The notes beneath the pieces were generated by a model. It did not search any database. It saw nothing but the letters and a program-made list of their open reading frames with translations, and was not told where the DNA came from. The translations under genes were made by a program, and so were the position numbers. This document shows positions 1 through 7,815 of a stretch of DNA of 64,000 bases, piece by piece. Within the stretch, counting starts at the first letter, position 1. Each line of letters opens with the position of its first letter. This DNA is from Kribbella jiaozuonensis (GTDB lineage: Bacteria > Actinomycetota > Actinomycetes > Propionibacteriales > Kribbellaceae): positions 1,116,001-1,180,000 of the forward strand of contig NZ_SZPZ01000001.1 in assembly GCF_005233875.1 (NCBI RefSeq). Reading direction: 5' to 3'.

Positions 1-43
1 GGGAGCAGCGGACATCAGCAGCCTCCTGGGCTGAACTAGATAG

Positions 44-60
44 TTGGTTTCTGCAACCAA
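44..60. promoter_or_regulatory. Inverted repeat upstream of TetR gene
   Basis: TTGGTT and AACCAA form 6-bp arms around a 5-base centre. It lies about 75 bases before the TetR start and could be an operator, although the second palindrome at 65-84 is better placed. Confidence 0.35.
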
Positions 61-64
61 AGAC

Positions 65-84
65 TAAGTCAGGCAGTTGACTTA
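65..84. promoter_or_regulatory. Candidate TetR operator
   Basis: TAAGTC and GACTTA form 6-bp arms with an 8-base centre. The right arm overlaps TTGACT (77-82), a plausible -35 box for the regulator, so binding here would block transcription. Autoregulation of the P450 cluster is inferred from position and from habit of the family. Confidence 0.5.
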
Positions 85-135
85 AACAAGTAGGCGAGGC
101 AAGCTGGAAGAGCAACCACGCGGAGGTGATGTCCT

Positions 136-786
136 GTGACCAAGAGTGATCAGACAGTCAGGGCTGCGCGGGTGAACGCGACCCGGGACCTGATCCTGGC
201 GACGGCCGAGCGGATGTTCGCCGAGCGTGGCGTGCACGAGGTGTCGAACCGGCAGATCAGCGAGGCGGCCGGGCAGGGCAACAACACCGCGGTCGGGTAC
301 CACTTCGGGACCAAGACCGACCTGGTCCGGGAGATCGTCCGCAAGCACGCGGTGCCGGTCGAGGAGCGGCGCCGCGAGCTGATCGCGGAGCTCGGCGCGG
401 ATCCGTCCGTCCGGGACTGGGTGACGGTGCTGGTCCGGTCGGCGACCGACCACATGAGCAGTCTGGGTCCGCCCAGCTGGCTCGCGCGGTTCAGCGCCCA
501 GCTGATGTACGACCCGTTGCTCCGCGACATCCAGCTCCAGGAGTCGCTGAACTCGCCGACCCTGCAACGCGTGGTCGAAGGGCTCGGCGAACACCTCGCG
601 GACCTGCCGCCGGCGGTCCGGATGGAGCGTGGCGACATGGCCCGGCATCTGATCATCCAGATGACCGCGGAGTTCGAGCGAGCGCAGGCCGAGGGTACGC
701 CGACGGCGCGGGCGACCTGGCAGGAGATGGCCGACGGTCTGATCGACGGAATCGTCGGGCTGCTGACCGCACCGGTGAGTTCGTGA
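136..786 (+). CDS. TetR family transcriptional regulator
   Basis: This 216-residue protein has a TetR helix-turn-helix at about residues 12-60, ending in the typical NTAVGYHFGTKTDLVREI stretch. The rest is a helical ligand-binding domain of normal size. The GTG start at 136 follows GGAGGTGAT (122-130). Its stop overlaps the start of the ferredoxin reductase, so it heads a cotranscribed cluster with P450 and ferredoxin. It probably represses that cluster in response to the substrate; the ligand cannot be read from sequence. Confidence 0.9.
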   Translation: MTKSDQTVRAARVNATRDLILATAERMFAERGVHEVSNRQISEAAGQGNNTAVGYHFGTKTDLVREIVRKHAVPVEERRRELIAELGADPSVRDWVTVLVRSATDHMSSLGPPSWLARFSAQLMYDPLLRDIQLQESLNSPTLQRVVEGLGEHLADLPPAVRMERGDMARHLIIQMTAEFERAQAEGTPTARATWQEMADGLIDGIVGLLTAPVSS

Positions 787-1955
787 GTGTGCTCGTGGTG
801 GGTGCTTCCGCGGCCGGCCTGACAACCGTGGAAGCCCTGCGACGCAAGGGATATCGCGAGCCGATCACGGTCCTCGGCGCCGAGTGGCACCCGCCGTACG
901 ACCGGCCGCCGCTGTCGAAACAGTTCCTCTGCGGCGACTGGGACGAGGCACGGACCCGCCTGCGCCCGGACGCGATGCTGTCCGCGCTCGATGCCGACTT
1001 CGTCCTCGGCGATCCCGCAGTTGCCCTGGACGCCGAACGACGCGTTGTCCGAACCGCCGCCGACCGCGCCTTGACAGCTGACGCGGTGGTCATCGCAACC
1101 GGCCTGACCCCACGCCGCCTTCTGGGCCCCGAGCTCGAGGGCGTGCATGTACTGCGCACCCTCGATGACGCAGCCGCCCTGCGCAAAGACCTACTGGTAG
1201 CTGATCGGGTTGTTGTGGTCGGCGACGGAGTTCTCGGAGCCGAGATCGCCGCCACCGCCCGCAACCTCGGCCGCCAGGTCACGCTGGCCGGCCCGCAGAC
1301 GTTCCTCCTGGAAAGCCAACTCGGCCCCGTAGTCGGTGCACTGCTAGGGGAACTGCACCGTGCCGAGGGTGTCGACCTTCGACTCGGCACGGCGGTGACC
1401 GGGTTGACCGGGTTGACCGGGTTGACCGGGTTGACCGGGTTGACCGGGGTGGATGGGCGTGTGCGCGGCGTGCAGCTGGCGGATGGTGAGGTGTTGCCGG
1501 CTGATGTGGTCGTCGTCGCGTTGGGTGCGGCCCCGGCGACCGGGTGGTTGGAGGGGAGTGGGCTCCGGCTCGACAACGGAGTCGTGTGTGATGCGCATTG
1601 TCGCGCCGCCGACGGGATCTATGCGGCCGGTGACGTCGCCCGGTGGCAGCATGATGATTCCCTTGTCCGGCTGGAGAATCGGACCAACGCGACCGAGCAG
1701 GCGCTGTGTGTCGCCGCCAACATCCTCGGCGACGAGCAGCCGTACCGGCCGATCCCGTACTTCTGGACCGACCAGTTCACCGTGAAGCTCCAGGTCCACG
1801 GTCGCCCGACGGCCGACGCCGAGGTGACCGTTGCTGAGGGCAACATCGCCGACGGCCGGTTCGTCGCCCACTACCGCCGCGGCGATCGTCTCGTCGCGGT
1901 GCTCGGTTGGAACATGCCGAAACAGACCCGCCTGCACCGGGAGCACCTGGTGTAA
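783..1955 (+). CDS. FAD-dependent ferredoxin reductase of the P450 chain
   Basis: The protein (390 residues) belongs to the rhodocoxin/putidaredoxin reductase family, which passes electrons from NAD(P)H through FAD to a ferredoxin. The FAD-binding GASAAG motif is at the N terminus, the DRPPLSK stretch typical of the family is near residue 40, and a second Rossmann motif GDGVLGAE lies near 145. The late GIYAAGDVA motif binds the FAD ribityl chain. GTG at 783 overlaps the TetR stop. A run of five GLT tripeptides near residues 207-221 is encoded by a 9-bp tandem repeat and sits in the NAD domain, where homologues have a loop. It should serve the P450 and ferredoxin immediately downstream. Confidence 0.9.
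   Translation: MSVLVVGASAAGLTTVEALRRKGYREPITVLGAEWHPPYDRPPLSKQFLCGDWDEARTRLRPDAMLSALDADFVLGDPAVALDAERRVVRTAADRALTADAVVIATGLTPRRLLGPELEGVHVLRTLDDAAALRKDLLVADRVVVVGDGVLGAEIAATARNLGRQVTLAGPQTFLLESQLGPVVGALLGELHRAEGVDLRLGTAVTGLTGLTGLTGLTGLTGVDGRVRGVQLADGEVLPADVVVVALGAAPATGWLEGSGLRLDNGVVCDAHCRAADGIYAAGDVARWQHDDSLVRLENRTNATEQALCVAANILGDEQPYRPIPYFWTDQFTVKLQVHGRPTADAEVTVAEGNIADGRFVAHYRRGDRLVAVLGWNMPKQTRLHREHLV
1401..1445 (+). repeat. In-frame 9-bp tandem repeat, five copies
   Basis: GGGTTGACC is repeated five times without a mismatch inside the ferredoxin reductase gene, encoding Gly-Leu-Thr units. Loss or gain of copies keeps the frame. Perfect identity suggests recent slippage. Confidence 0.9.
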
Positions 1956-1984
1956 CTCGAATACCTCTCTGGGGAAGGATTCGT

Positions 1985-3184
1985 ATGACTACTCCGGTCT
2001 ATCCGATGACCCGGGCACAAGGTTGCCCGTTCGACCCGCCGCCGCAGTTGCGCGAACTGCAGGACGAGGCGCCGTTGGTCAAGGTCCGGATCTTCGACAC
2101 GACCGCCTGGCTGGTCACGCGGTACGACGACCAGCGCACCCTGCTCGCCGATCCGCGACTGAGCTCCGACGTCAACAAACCCGGCTACCCGAACACCGTC
2201 GCCCGGGCGATCCCGACCGGCGAGGACGCCGGGATCGGGTTCATCCTGATGGACGACCCGGAGCACGCGCGGCTGCGGCGGATGGTGACCGCGCCGTTCA
2301 TGATCAAGCGGATCGAGGCGATGCGGCCGCAGGTGCAGGCGATCGTCGACGGGCTGGTGGACGATCTGCTCGCGGGTCCGAAGCCGGTCGACCTCGTCGA
2401 GGCGTTCGCGCTGCCGGTGCCGTCGCTGGTGATCTGCCGGCTGCTCGGGGTCCCGTACGACGACCACGAGTTCTTCCAGCAGAACAGCCGTATCCTGATC
2501 CGCACGACCGCGTCGGTCGAGGAGCGGACGCAGGCCCGGAACAACATCGGCCGCTACTTGAACGAGCTGATGGGCGAGAAGCTCGCGAACCCGCAGGACG
2601 ACCTGCTGTCCGGCCTGGGCGAGCGCGTCAAGGCCGGTGAGCTGACTCGCCGGGACGCGGCCGGCATCGGCGTACTGCTGCTGATCGCCGGGCACGAGAC
2701 CACCGCGAACATGATTGCCCTCGGCACCCTTGCGCTGCTGGAGCACCCGGAACAGCTGGCCGTACTGCGGGAGACCGACGACCCGAAGGTGGTTGCGGGC
2801 GCGGTCGAGGAGCTGTTGCGGTACCTGAACATCACGCACAACGGCCGTCGGCGGGCGGTGCTCGAGGACATCGAGCTGCACGGTCAGGTGATCAAGGTCG
2901 GCGAGGGTGTGATCCTTCCGAACGACATCGCGAACCGGGATCCGTCGATGTTCTCCGACCCGGACACGCTGGACGTGCACCGGGACGCGCGGCGGCATGT
3001 CGCGTTCGGGTTCGGCGTACATCAGTGCCTTGGGCAACCGTTGGCGCGGATGGAGTTGCAGGTCGTGTACAGCACGCTCTACCGCCGGATCCCGACGCTG
3101 CGCCGGGCCGTCGAGCTGGACGAGATCCCGTTCAAGCACGACGGCGCCGTGTACGGCGTCTACTCACTCCCCGTGACGTGGTGA
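1985..3184 (+). CDS. Cytochrome P450 (CYP105-like)
   Basis: This is a 399-residue soluble bacterial P450. The I-helix oxygen-activation motif AGHETT is at about 235-240, the K-helix ELLR follows, and the haem loop FGFGVHQCLG places the thiolate ligand at Cys348. The length is normal. ATG 1985 is preferred because GGGGAAGGAT (1971-1980) precedes it; an earlier in-frame start at 1907 would overlap the reductase. The closest family by eye is CYP105, whose genes often sit beside a 3Fe-4S ferredoxin as here. With the reductase, ferredoxin and epoxide hydrolase it suggests oxidation of an unsaturated or aromatic substrate; the substrate is unknown. Confidence 0.94.
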   Translation: MTTPVYPMTRAQGCPFDPPPQLRELQDEAPLVKVRIFDTTAWLVTRYDDQRTLLADPRLSSDVNKPGYPNTVARAIPTGEDAGIGFILMDDPEHARLRRMVTAPFMIKRIEAMRPQVQAIVDGLVDDLLAGPKPVDLVEAFALPVPSLVICRLLGVPYDDHEFFQQNSRILIRTTASVEERTQARNNIGRYLNELMGEKLANPQDDLLSGLGERVKAGELTRRDAAGIGVLLLIAGHETTANMIALGTLALLEHPEQLAVLRETDDPKVVAGAVEELLRYLNITHNGRRRAVLEDIELHGQVIKVGEGVILPNDIANRDPSMFSDPDTLDVHRDARRHVAFGFGVHQCLGQPLARMELQVVYSTLYRRIPTLRRAVELDEIPFKHDGAVYGVYSLPVTW

Positions 3185-3195
3185 AAGGACGACCT

Positions 3196-3390
3196 ATGAA
3201 GATCATCGTTGACCAGGACAGGTGCGTCGCCTCCGGCCAGTGCGTGACCGCGGCCGGTGATGTGTTCGACCAGCGGGACGAGGACGGCATCGTCGTACTG
3301 CTCACCGACAACCCGCCGGAGGACCTCGCTGCCGACGTACACCAGGCTGCCGCCGTCTGCCCGGCGCTGGCCATCGTCGTCGAGGACTGA
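3196..3390 (+). CDS. [3Fe-4S] ferredoxin
   Basis: A 64-residue ferredoxin with Cys10, Cys16 and Cys55 in the C-x5-C...CP arrangement typical of single-cluster [3Fe-4S] ferredoxins that feed actinobacterial P450s. The codon where a fourth cysteine would fall in 4Fe proteins is Ser or Gly (VASGQ). It starts 12 bases after the P450 stop behind AAAGGAC, so the two are translated from one message. It carries electrons from the reductase at 783-1955 to the P450. Confidence 0.92.
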   Translation: MKIIVDQDRCVASGQCVTAAGDVFDQRDEDGIVVLLTDNPPEDLAADVHQAAAVCPALAIVVED

Positions 3391-3397
3391 TCACGTC

Positions 3398-3403
3398 TAG
3401 AGT
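3398..3403 (+). promoter_or_regulatory. Candidate -10 box for VOC gene
   Basis: TAGAGT lies seven bases before the GTG start at 3411, giving a leaderless or nearly leaderless message. No ribosome binding site is visible between. Confidence 0.4.
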
Positions 3404-3410
3404 GCTGTAG

Positions 3411-3758
3411 GTGATCAACGGAGCGCATGTGATCATCTACAGCACGGACGCCGAGGCGGACCGTGCGTTCTTCCGCGATGTGCTGGAGTATCCGTCGGTG
3501 GATGCCGGGCACGGGTGGCTGATCTTCAAGCTGCCACCGGCCGAGGTGGCTATGCATCCGGCCGAGGCCGCGTCACACGAGTTGCTGCTGATGTGTGACG
3601 ACCTCGAGCAGACGATGGCCGAGCTGACCTCGCGTGGCGTCGAGTTCTCGCAGCCCGTGCAGCGGCAGCGGTGGGGTGTGCTGACGGCGTTCCGATTGCC
3701 GGGTGGGGGCGAGGTCGGGCTGTACGAGCCGCTGCACGAGCGGGCGCATGATCTCTGA
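3411..3758 (+). CDS. VOC family (glyoxalase/bleomycin resistance fold) protein
   Basis: A 115-residue single-domain VOC protein made of paired beta-alpha-beta-beta-beta modules. The N terminus GAHVIIYSTDAEADRAFFRDVL and the C terminus LTAFRLPGGGEVGLYEP are typical. The fold covers metal-dependent lyases, dioxygenases and binding proteins, so the reaction is not identifiable. It overlaps the epoxide hydrolase start by 11 bases, indicating coupled translation and possibly a shared detoxification role. Confidence 0.82.
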   Translation: MINGAHVIIYSTDAEADRAFFRDVLEYPSVDAGHGWLIFKLPPAEVAMHPAEAASHELLLMCDDLEQTMAELTSRGVEFSQPVQRQRWGVLTAFRLPGGGEVGLYEPLHERAHDL

Positions 3759-4866
3759 GTTCCGCATCCAGGTGCCGGACGCGGACCTGGACGATCTGCG
3801 CGCCAGGCTGCAGCGAGTTCGTTGGTCTCGGCAACTACCCGGGGACGGGTGGGAGCGCGGGGTGCCGGTCGAGTATCTGCAGCGGGTCGCGGAGCGGTGG
3901 GCGGCGTACGACTGGCGGTTGTGGGAAGCGCGGCTCAACGAGTATCCGCAGTACACGACCGAGATCGACGGGCAGACGATTCATTTCCTGCAGGTGCGAT
4001 CGCCGGAAGCGGATGCGTTGCCGTTGGTGCTGACGCATGGGTGGCCGGGGTCGGTGGCGGAGTTCCTCGAGGTGCTCGGCCCGCTGACGGATCCGGCGGC
4101 GTACGGCGGAGATCCGCGGGACGCCTTCCAGGTCGTCGCGCCGTCCGTGCCGGGGCATGGTTTCTCGCTGCAGTTGCAGGACGGCTGGAATCACGGGCGG
4201 ATCGCGCGGGCCTGGGCGGAGTTGATGCGCCGGCTCGGATACGAGCGGTACGGCGCACAAGGTGGCGACACGGGATCGGTGGTGTCGCCGCTTCTCGGGC
4301 AGCTCGACCCGGACCACGTCGTCGGCGTACATATCAACGGCGGGCTGGCGTTTCCGCCCGTTGAGCCCGGTGATGTCCAGACCGAGGTGGAACGAGAGCG
4401 GTTGGCGGCGGCCGAGCGATTGCGTGCAGTCGGGACCGGGTACGCCGACCTGCAGGGGACGCGGCCGCAGACGGTGTCGTACGGGTTGAGCGATTCGCCC
4501 GTCGGGCAGTTGGCGTGGATCCTGGAGAAGTTCTGGGAGTGGACCGATCCGGAGCGCGCGCTGCCGGAGGATGCGGTCGACCTGGATCACCTGCTCACTG
4601 ACGTCTCGATCTACTGGTTCACCAACACCAGCGCGACTTCCGCCAACCTGTACTACGAGAACCGCCGCGCCGCCGACGACATCCGGCCGAGTGTGCCGAC
4701 CGGCATCGCCGTCTTCCCGACGGATCCAGCGATCCGCCGAGTACTAGACCGCCGGCACCACATCGTCCATTGGTCGGAGTTCACCCGCGGCGGGCATTTC
4801 GCGGCTCTCGAGGCTCCCGACCTGCTCGTCGACGACATCCGCGCGTTCTTCCGGCTGGTCCGGTAG
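3748..4866 (+). CDS. Epoxide hydrolase (EHN-type alpha/beta hydrolase)
   Basis: The 372-residue protein has the N-terminal EHN domain (FRIQVPDADLDDLRARL) followed by an alpha/beta-hydrolase core. The oxyanion HGWPGS motif is near residue 92, the nucleophile is Asp174 in GGDTGS, and the base is His350 in RGGHFAALE. This is the microsomal-type epoxide hydrolase family, which opens epoxides to diols. ATG 3748 fits the family N terminus. Following a P450 system it could hydrolyse the epoxide that the P450 makes. Its last 123 bases lie antisense to the downstream GNAT gene. Confidence 0.9.
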   Translation: MISEFRIQVPDADLDDLRARLQRVRWSRQLPGDGWERGVPVEYLQRVAERWAAYDWRLWEARLNEYPQYTTEIDGQTIHFLQVRSPEADALPLVLTHGWPGSVAEFLEVLGPLTDPAAYGGDPRDAFQVVAPSVPGHGFSLQLQDGWNHGRIARAWAELMRRLGYERYGAQGGDTGSVVSPLLGQLDPDHVVGVHINGGLAFPPVEPGDVQTEVERERLAAAERLRAVGTGYADLQGTRPQTVSYGLSDSPVGQLAWILEKFWEWTDPERALPEDAVDLDHLLTDVSIYWFTNTSATSANLYYENRRAADDIRPSVPTGIAVFPTDPAIRRVLDRRHHIVHWSEFTRGGHFAALEAPDLLVDDIRAFFRLVR

Positions 4867-5340
4867 CCGCGCCGGCGCGACGAACGTCAGCAGCGTGCCG
4901 TCACGTTCGACGGTCGCGTCCGGCCAACGGCGGCGGACCATCCGGATCGAACGTTCGTTGGCCGCACTCACGACGAACAGGAAATGCTTCGCGCCGGCGG
5001 CGATCGCATCCGCGGCCGCGATCGCCAGCATCCGGATCCCCAGCCCACGACGCTGATCGTCCTCACCGATGACGGCGGCGAGCTCGGCCGTCGCCTCGCC
5101 GGGCGCCCAGGCCCACATCGCGTGGCCGACGATCGTGTCATCGCGCGTTGCCACGAAGGCCGCGCCGGTGGGGCACAGCAGCCGTAGCAGCAACGCCGCT
5201 CGCGGCGGAGAACCGATCGCGGTCTGGAAGCGGAAGTAGCGGCTGAGGTCGGTCAGCCCCGACAGCATCGTGGCCAACTCGTCCGCGTCGGGTTCGCCGG
5301 CGCGACGGACGAGTGGCGGTCTCGCCTGAGTCTGGTTCAC
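4744..5340 (-). CDS. GNAT family N-acetyltransferase
   Basis: The 198-residue product has a GNAT core: central strand with GHAMWAWAP, then the acetyl-CoA pyrophosphate loop DDQRRGLGIRML near the middle, and an alpha4/beta7 region. The substrate is unknown. GTG 5340 is chosen because it starts just before the domain; an upstream extension to 5628 would run over the divergent HxlR gene. The C-terminal tail of about 40 residues is wholly antisense to the epoxide hydrolase gene and lies outside the fold, so the overlap may be accidental read-through to the next stop. Confidence 0.8.
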   Translation of the reverse strand: MNQTQARPPLVRRAGEPDADELATMLSGLTDLSRYFRFQTAIGSPPRAALLLRLLCPTGAAFVATRDDTIVGHAMWAWAPGEATAELAAVIGEDDQRRGLGIRMLAIAAADAIAAGAKHFLFVVSAANERSIRMVRRRWPDATVERDGTLLTFVAPARLPDQPEERADVVDEQVGSLESREMPAAGELRPMDDVVPAV

Positions 5341-5382
5341 GGATTCAGCGTTCCCTGCTTGGCTGAGTCTGTCAAGCGGACT

Positions 5383-5388
5383 TATCAT
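5383..5388 (+). promoter_or_regulatory. -10 box of leaderless HxlR gene
   Basis: TATCAT is exactly six bases before ATG 5395. TTGGCT (5359-5364) is a candidate -35 box 18 bases upstream. Confidence 0.5.
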
Positions 5389-5394
5389 GAACCC

Positions 5395-5886
5395 ATGAGT
5401 ACGGTGATCGGTGAGCAGCTGCCCGAGGCGATGAACTGGTCCACGGAGAACTGCACGATCTCGCGGGTGATGGAGATCCTCGGTGACAAGTGGACTTTTC
5501 ACGTCCTCCGCGAGATCTTCGTCGGCGTCCGCCGGTTCGAGGACATTCGCGCCCGGGCCGGCATTCCGCGCCAGGTCCTCACCGAGCGACTCGCGGCCCT
5601 GATCGAGCGCGGCCTGATCCGCCGCCATCCGTACCGGCTGCCCGGCCAGCGCGAGCGTTCGGAGTACCGGCTGACCGAGGCCGGGCTAGACCTCTACCCG
5701 GTGCTGGTGGCAATGATCCAGTGGGGCGACGAGTACCTCCCGCTCGCCGCGGGCGCGCCGATCGAGCCGCGTCACCGCGGCGACTGCGGCGAACGCGTCA
5801 CCGTCACCATGCACTGCGAGAGCGGCCACGAGCCGACCCCGCGAGAAGTTGCCTTCCGCCCCGGTCCTGGAGCCCAACGACGCTAG
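5395..5886 (+). CDS. HxlR family winged-helix regulator
   Basis: A 163-residue protein with the HxlR winged helix: NCTISRVMEILGDKWTFHVLREIF then RQVLTERLAALIERGLI as recognition region. Cys at about residue 20, just before the first helix, is the position used for thiol or electrophile sensing in relatives such as HypR and QorR. It is divergent from the GNAT gene with only 54 bases between and may control it. The stop codon shares CTAG with the convergent DUF5753 gene. The C-terminal 45 residues are extra and low in secondary-structure signal. Confidence 0.87.
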   Translation: MSTVIGEQLPEAMNWSTENCTISRVMEILGDKWTFHVLREIFVGVRRFEDIRARAGIPRQVLTERLAALIERGLIRRHPYRLPGQRERSEYRLTEAGLDLYPVLVAMIQWGDEYLPLAAGAPIEPRHRGDCGERVTVTMHCESGHEPTPREVAFRPGPGAQRR

Positions 5887-6761
5887 ACATCCAAACGTTC
5901 GATCGCCTGACGGATCAGCTTTTCGGTTTCGCGGGGCTGGGCTGCGGTGATCGAGACGGCGTCCATCGTGACGACGTACGTGTCGAGTTCTTCGCGCTTG
6001 TCGAGATAGACCGCACTGGTCAGGTGCTCGATGTAGACGATGTCCGGAAGGTCGGCGTCGTTGAAGCGGAGCAGGGTGAACGCGCCGCCGGTCGCGGTGT
6101 AGCCGCCCTTCGAGAACGGGATGATCTGCAGCGTGACGTTGTGCCGCCGGGACGCGTCGATCAGGTGCTCGAGCTGGGCTTTGAGGATTGCCGGGCTGCC
6201 GATCGGACGTCGCAGTACGGCCTCGTCGACGACCGCCCAGAGTCGCGCGGGTCGTTGCCGCGTCAGCACGTCCTGGCGGCTCATTCGCAACGAAACAAGG
6301 CGATCCTGCTCGGTCCGCGACAACGGAACGTCCTGCCGGCCGAGCTGCATGACGGCCCGCGCGTACTCCGGTGTCTGCAGCAGACCCGGGACGAACTGCA
6401 ACTCGAACGTACGAATGAGATCCGCTGCCATCTCGAGCCCGAGATAGGAGTGGAACCACTGCGGCGTGAGGTCGTCGAACCGTTGCCACCAGCCCGGGCT
6501 GTTGGCCTCGCGGGCCAATGTCAGCAGGCGTTCGCGCTCGTCGTCGTCCTCGACCTTGTAGAGCGTGAGCAGGTCGTCGACGTCGCGCACCTTGAAGCCG
6601 ACCCGGCCGAGCTCGAGCCGGCTGATCTTGGATTCGGAGCCGCGGATCGCCCAGCCCGCATCGGTCCGGCTGATCTGCGCTTCCTCGCGAAGCCGGCGCA
6701 GGTGCACGCCAAGCATGATGCGCAGGGCGGTCGGGCCGCCGTACGCGCCAGGCTCGGTCAC
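5883..6761 (-). CDS. XRE helix-turn-helix regulator with DUF5753 (Scr1-like)
   Basis: A 292-residue protein. The Cro/C1-type HTH is at about 14-70 (LRREEAQISRTDAG region through SKISRLELGR), followed by a DUF5753 domain with the family hallmarks FVPGLLQTPEYARA and a late VYIEHLTSAVYLD. Such proteins are abundant in actinomycetes and often pair with a small DUF397 protein; none is present here. GTG 6761 is preferred over TTG 6803 because GGGAGG lies just upstream. The neighbour transcribed away from it is a DUF574-type methyltransferase, a possible target. Confidence 0.88.
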   Translation of the reverse strand: MTEPGAYGGPTALRIMLGVHLRRLREEAQISRTDAGWAIRGSESKISRLELGRVGFKVRDVDDLLTLYKVEDDDERERLLTLAREANSPGWWQRFDDLTPQWFHSYLGLEMAADLIRTFELQFVPGLLQTPEYARAVMQLGRQDVPLSRTEQDRLVSLRMSRQDVLTRQRPARLWAVVDEAVLRRPIGSPAILKAQLEHLIDASRRHNVTLQIIPFSKGGYTATGGAFTLLRFNDADLPDIVYIEHLTSAVYLDKREELDTYVVTMDAVSITAAQPRETEKLIRQAIERLDV

Positions 6762-6932
6762 CTCATGCCTCCCAGCCGCTGTCCCCGTGGTGTCCCGATG
6801 CAACAGCTGATCATTTCACAACAGATAGTGACCTCGTCCACCCCGACGCGCAGATACGGTGTGTCCAACGGGCCCTACGGTCAGTAGAGTCGGCCTCACA
6901 GATTTCCGACCACTCTCTGCGAGGTCCACCCG

Positions 6933-7763
6933 ATGCCCGATGCCAAACAGGCACCCAGTTCGATCCCCGTCGGCGTCGACACCAGCCGGGCCAGCATCGC
7001 CCGGGTCTACGACGCCTTCTTGGGCGGCAAGGACAACTTCGAGGTCGACCGCGAGGTACTGCGTGGTGTGCAGGCCGCCGCGCCGCAGGCCCAGGACCTG
7101 GCCTGGTCGAACCGGAACTTCCTGATCCGCTCGTGCCGGTTCCTGGCCGGTCAGGCCGGTATCACGCAGTACCTGGACTGCGGATCCGGTCTGCCGACCG
7201 CCGAGAACACCCACCAGGTCGTGCAGCGGATCCAGCCCGAGGCCAAGGTGCTCTACATCGACAACGACCCGGTGGTGCTCGCGCACGGCCGCGCGCTGCT
7301 CGAGGAGAACGAGAACACGCTGTTCGTCAGCGCCGACATCTTCGAGCCGGACGAGGTGCTCAGCAGGCCCGAGGTGCGTGAGTTCCTCGACTTCAGCCAG
7401 CCGATCGCCGTGATCCAGGCCGGCACGCTGCACCACTACATCGGCACCGAGGGCGCGCAGATCATGCAGAAGTACGTCGACGCGGTGGTGCCCGGGTCGT
7501 ACACGGTGATCTCGCACTTCTACGACCCGGAGACTCCGGAGCACACCGCGGTCGCCCAGAAGATGGAGGAGAAGTTCATCCACAGCCCGATGGGCAGCGG
7601 CCGGTTCCGCACCCGCAAGGAGCTGATGGAGTTCTTCCCGGACCAGGAGCTGGTGCCGCCGGGCCTGGTGCTCTGCGACGACTGGTGGCCGGACGGCCCG
7701 CGGCTCAAGCCGCTGAACCAGGTCGAGGAGTGCATCGTCGGCGGGGTCGGCCGCAAGCTCTGA
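6933..7763 (+). CDS. SAM-dependent methyltransferase, DUF574/Methyltransf_19 family
   Basis: The 276-residue protein opens with the family signature IPVGVDTSRASIARVYDAFLGGKDNFEVD and has the SAM loop YLDCGSGLPTAENTH. The acidic residues YIDNDPVVLAHGRALL would hold the SAM ribose. The family is common in actinomycetes, and its substrates are mostly unknown. GCGAGG precedes ATG 6933. A strong bidirectional hairpin ends it. It is divergent from the DUF5753 regulator with about 170 bases between. Confidence 0.9.
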   Translation: MPDAKQAPSSIPVGVDTSRASIARVYDAFLGGKDNFEVDREVLRGVQAAAPQAQDLAWSNRNFLIRSCRFLAGQAGITQYLDCGSGLPTAENTHQVVQRIQPEAKVLYIDNDPVVLAHGRALLEENENTLFVSADIFEPDEVLSRPEVREFLDFSQPIAVIQAGTLHHYIGTEGAQIMQKYVDAVVPGSYTVISHFYDPETPEHTAVAQKMEEKFIHSPMGSGRFRTRKELMEFFPDQELVPPGLVLCDDWWPDGPRLKPLNQVEECIVGGVGRKL

Positions 7764-7776
7764 CCCAAGGTCATTG

Positions 7777-7809
7777 TGACGCCCGGGACCACCTCGGTCC
7801 CGGGCGTCA
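7777..7809. terminator. Bidirectional hairpin between methyltransferase and lectin genes
   Basis: GACGCCCGGGACC (7778-7790) and its complement (7796-7808) form a 13-bp perfect stem around ACCTC, with one more A-T pair outside. It lies between two convergent genes and has no clear T run, as is usual for actinomycete terminators. Confidence 0.8.
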
Positions 7810-7815
7810 TGTTCT

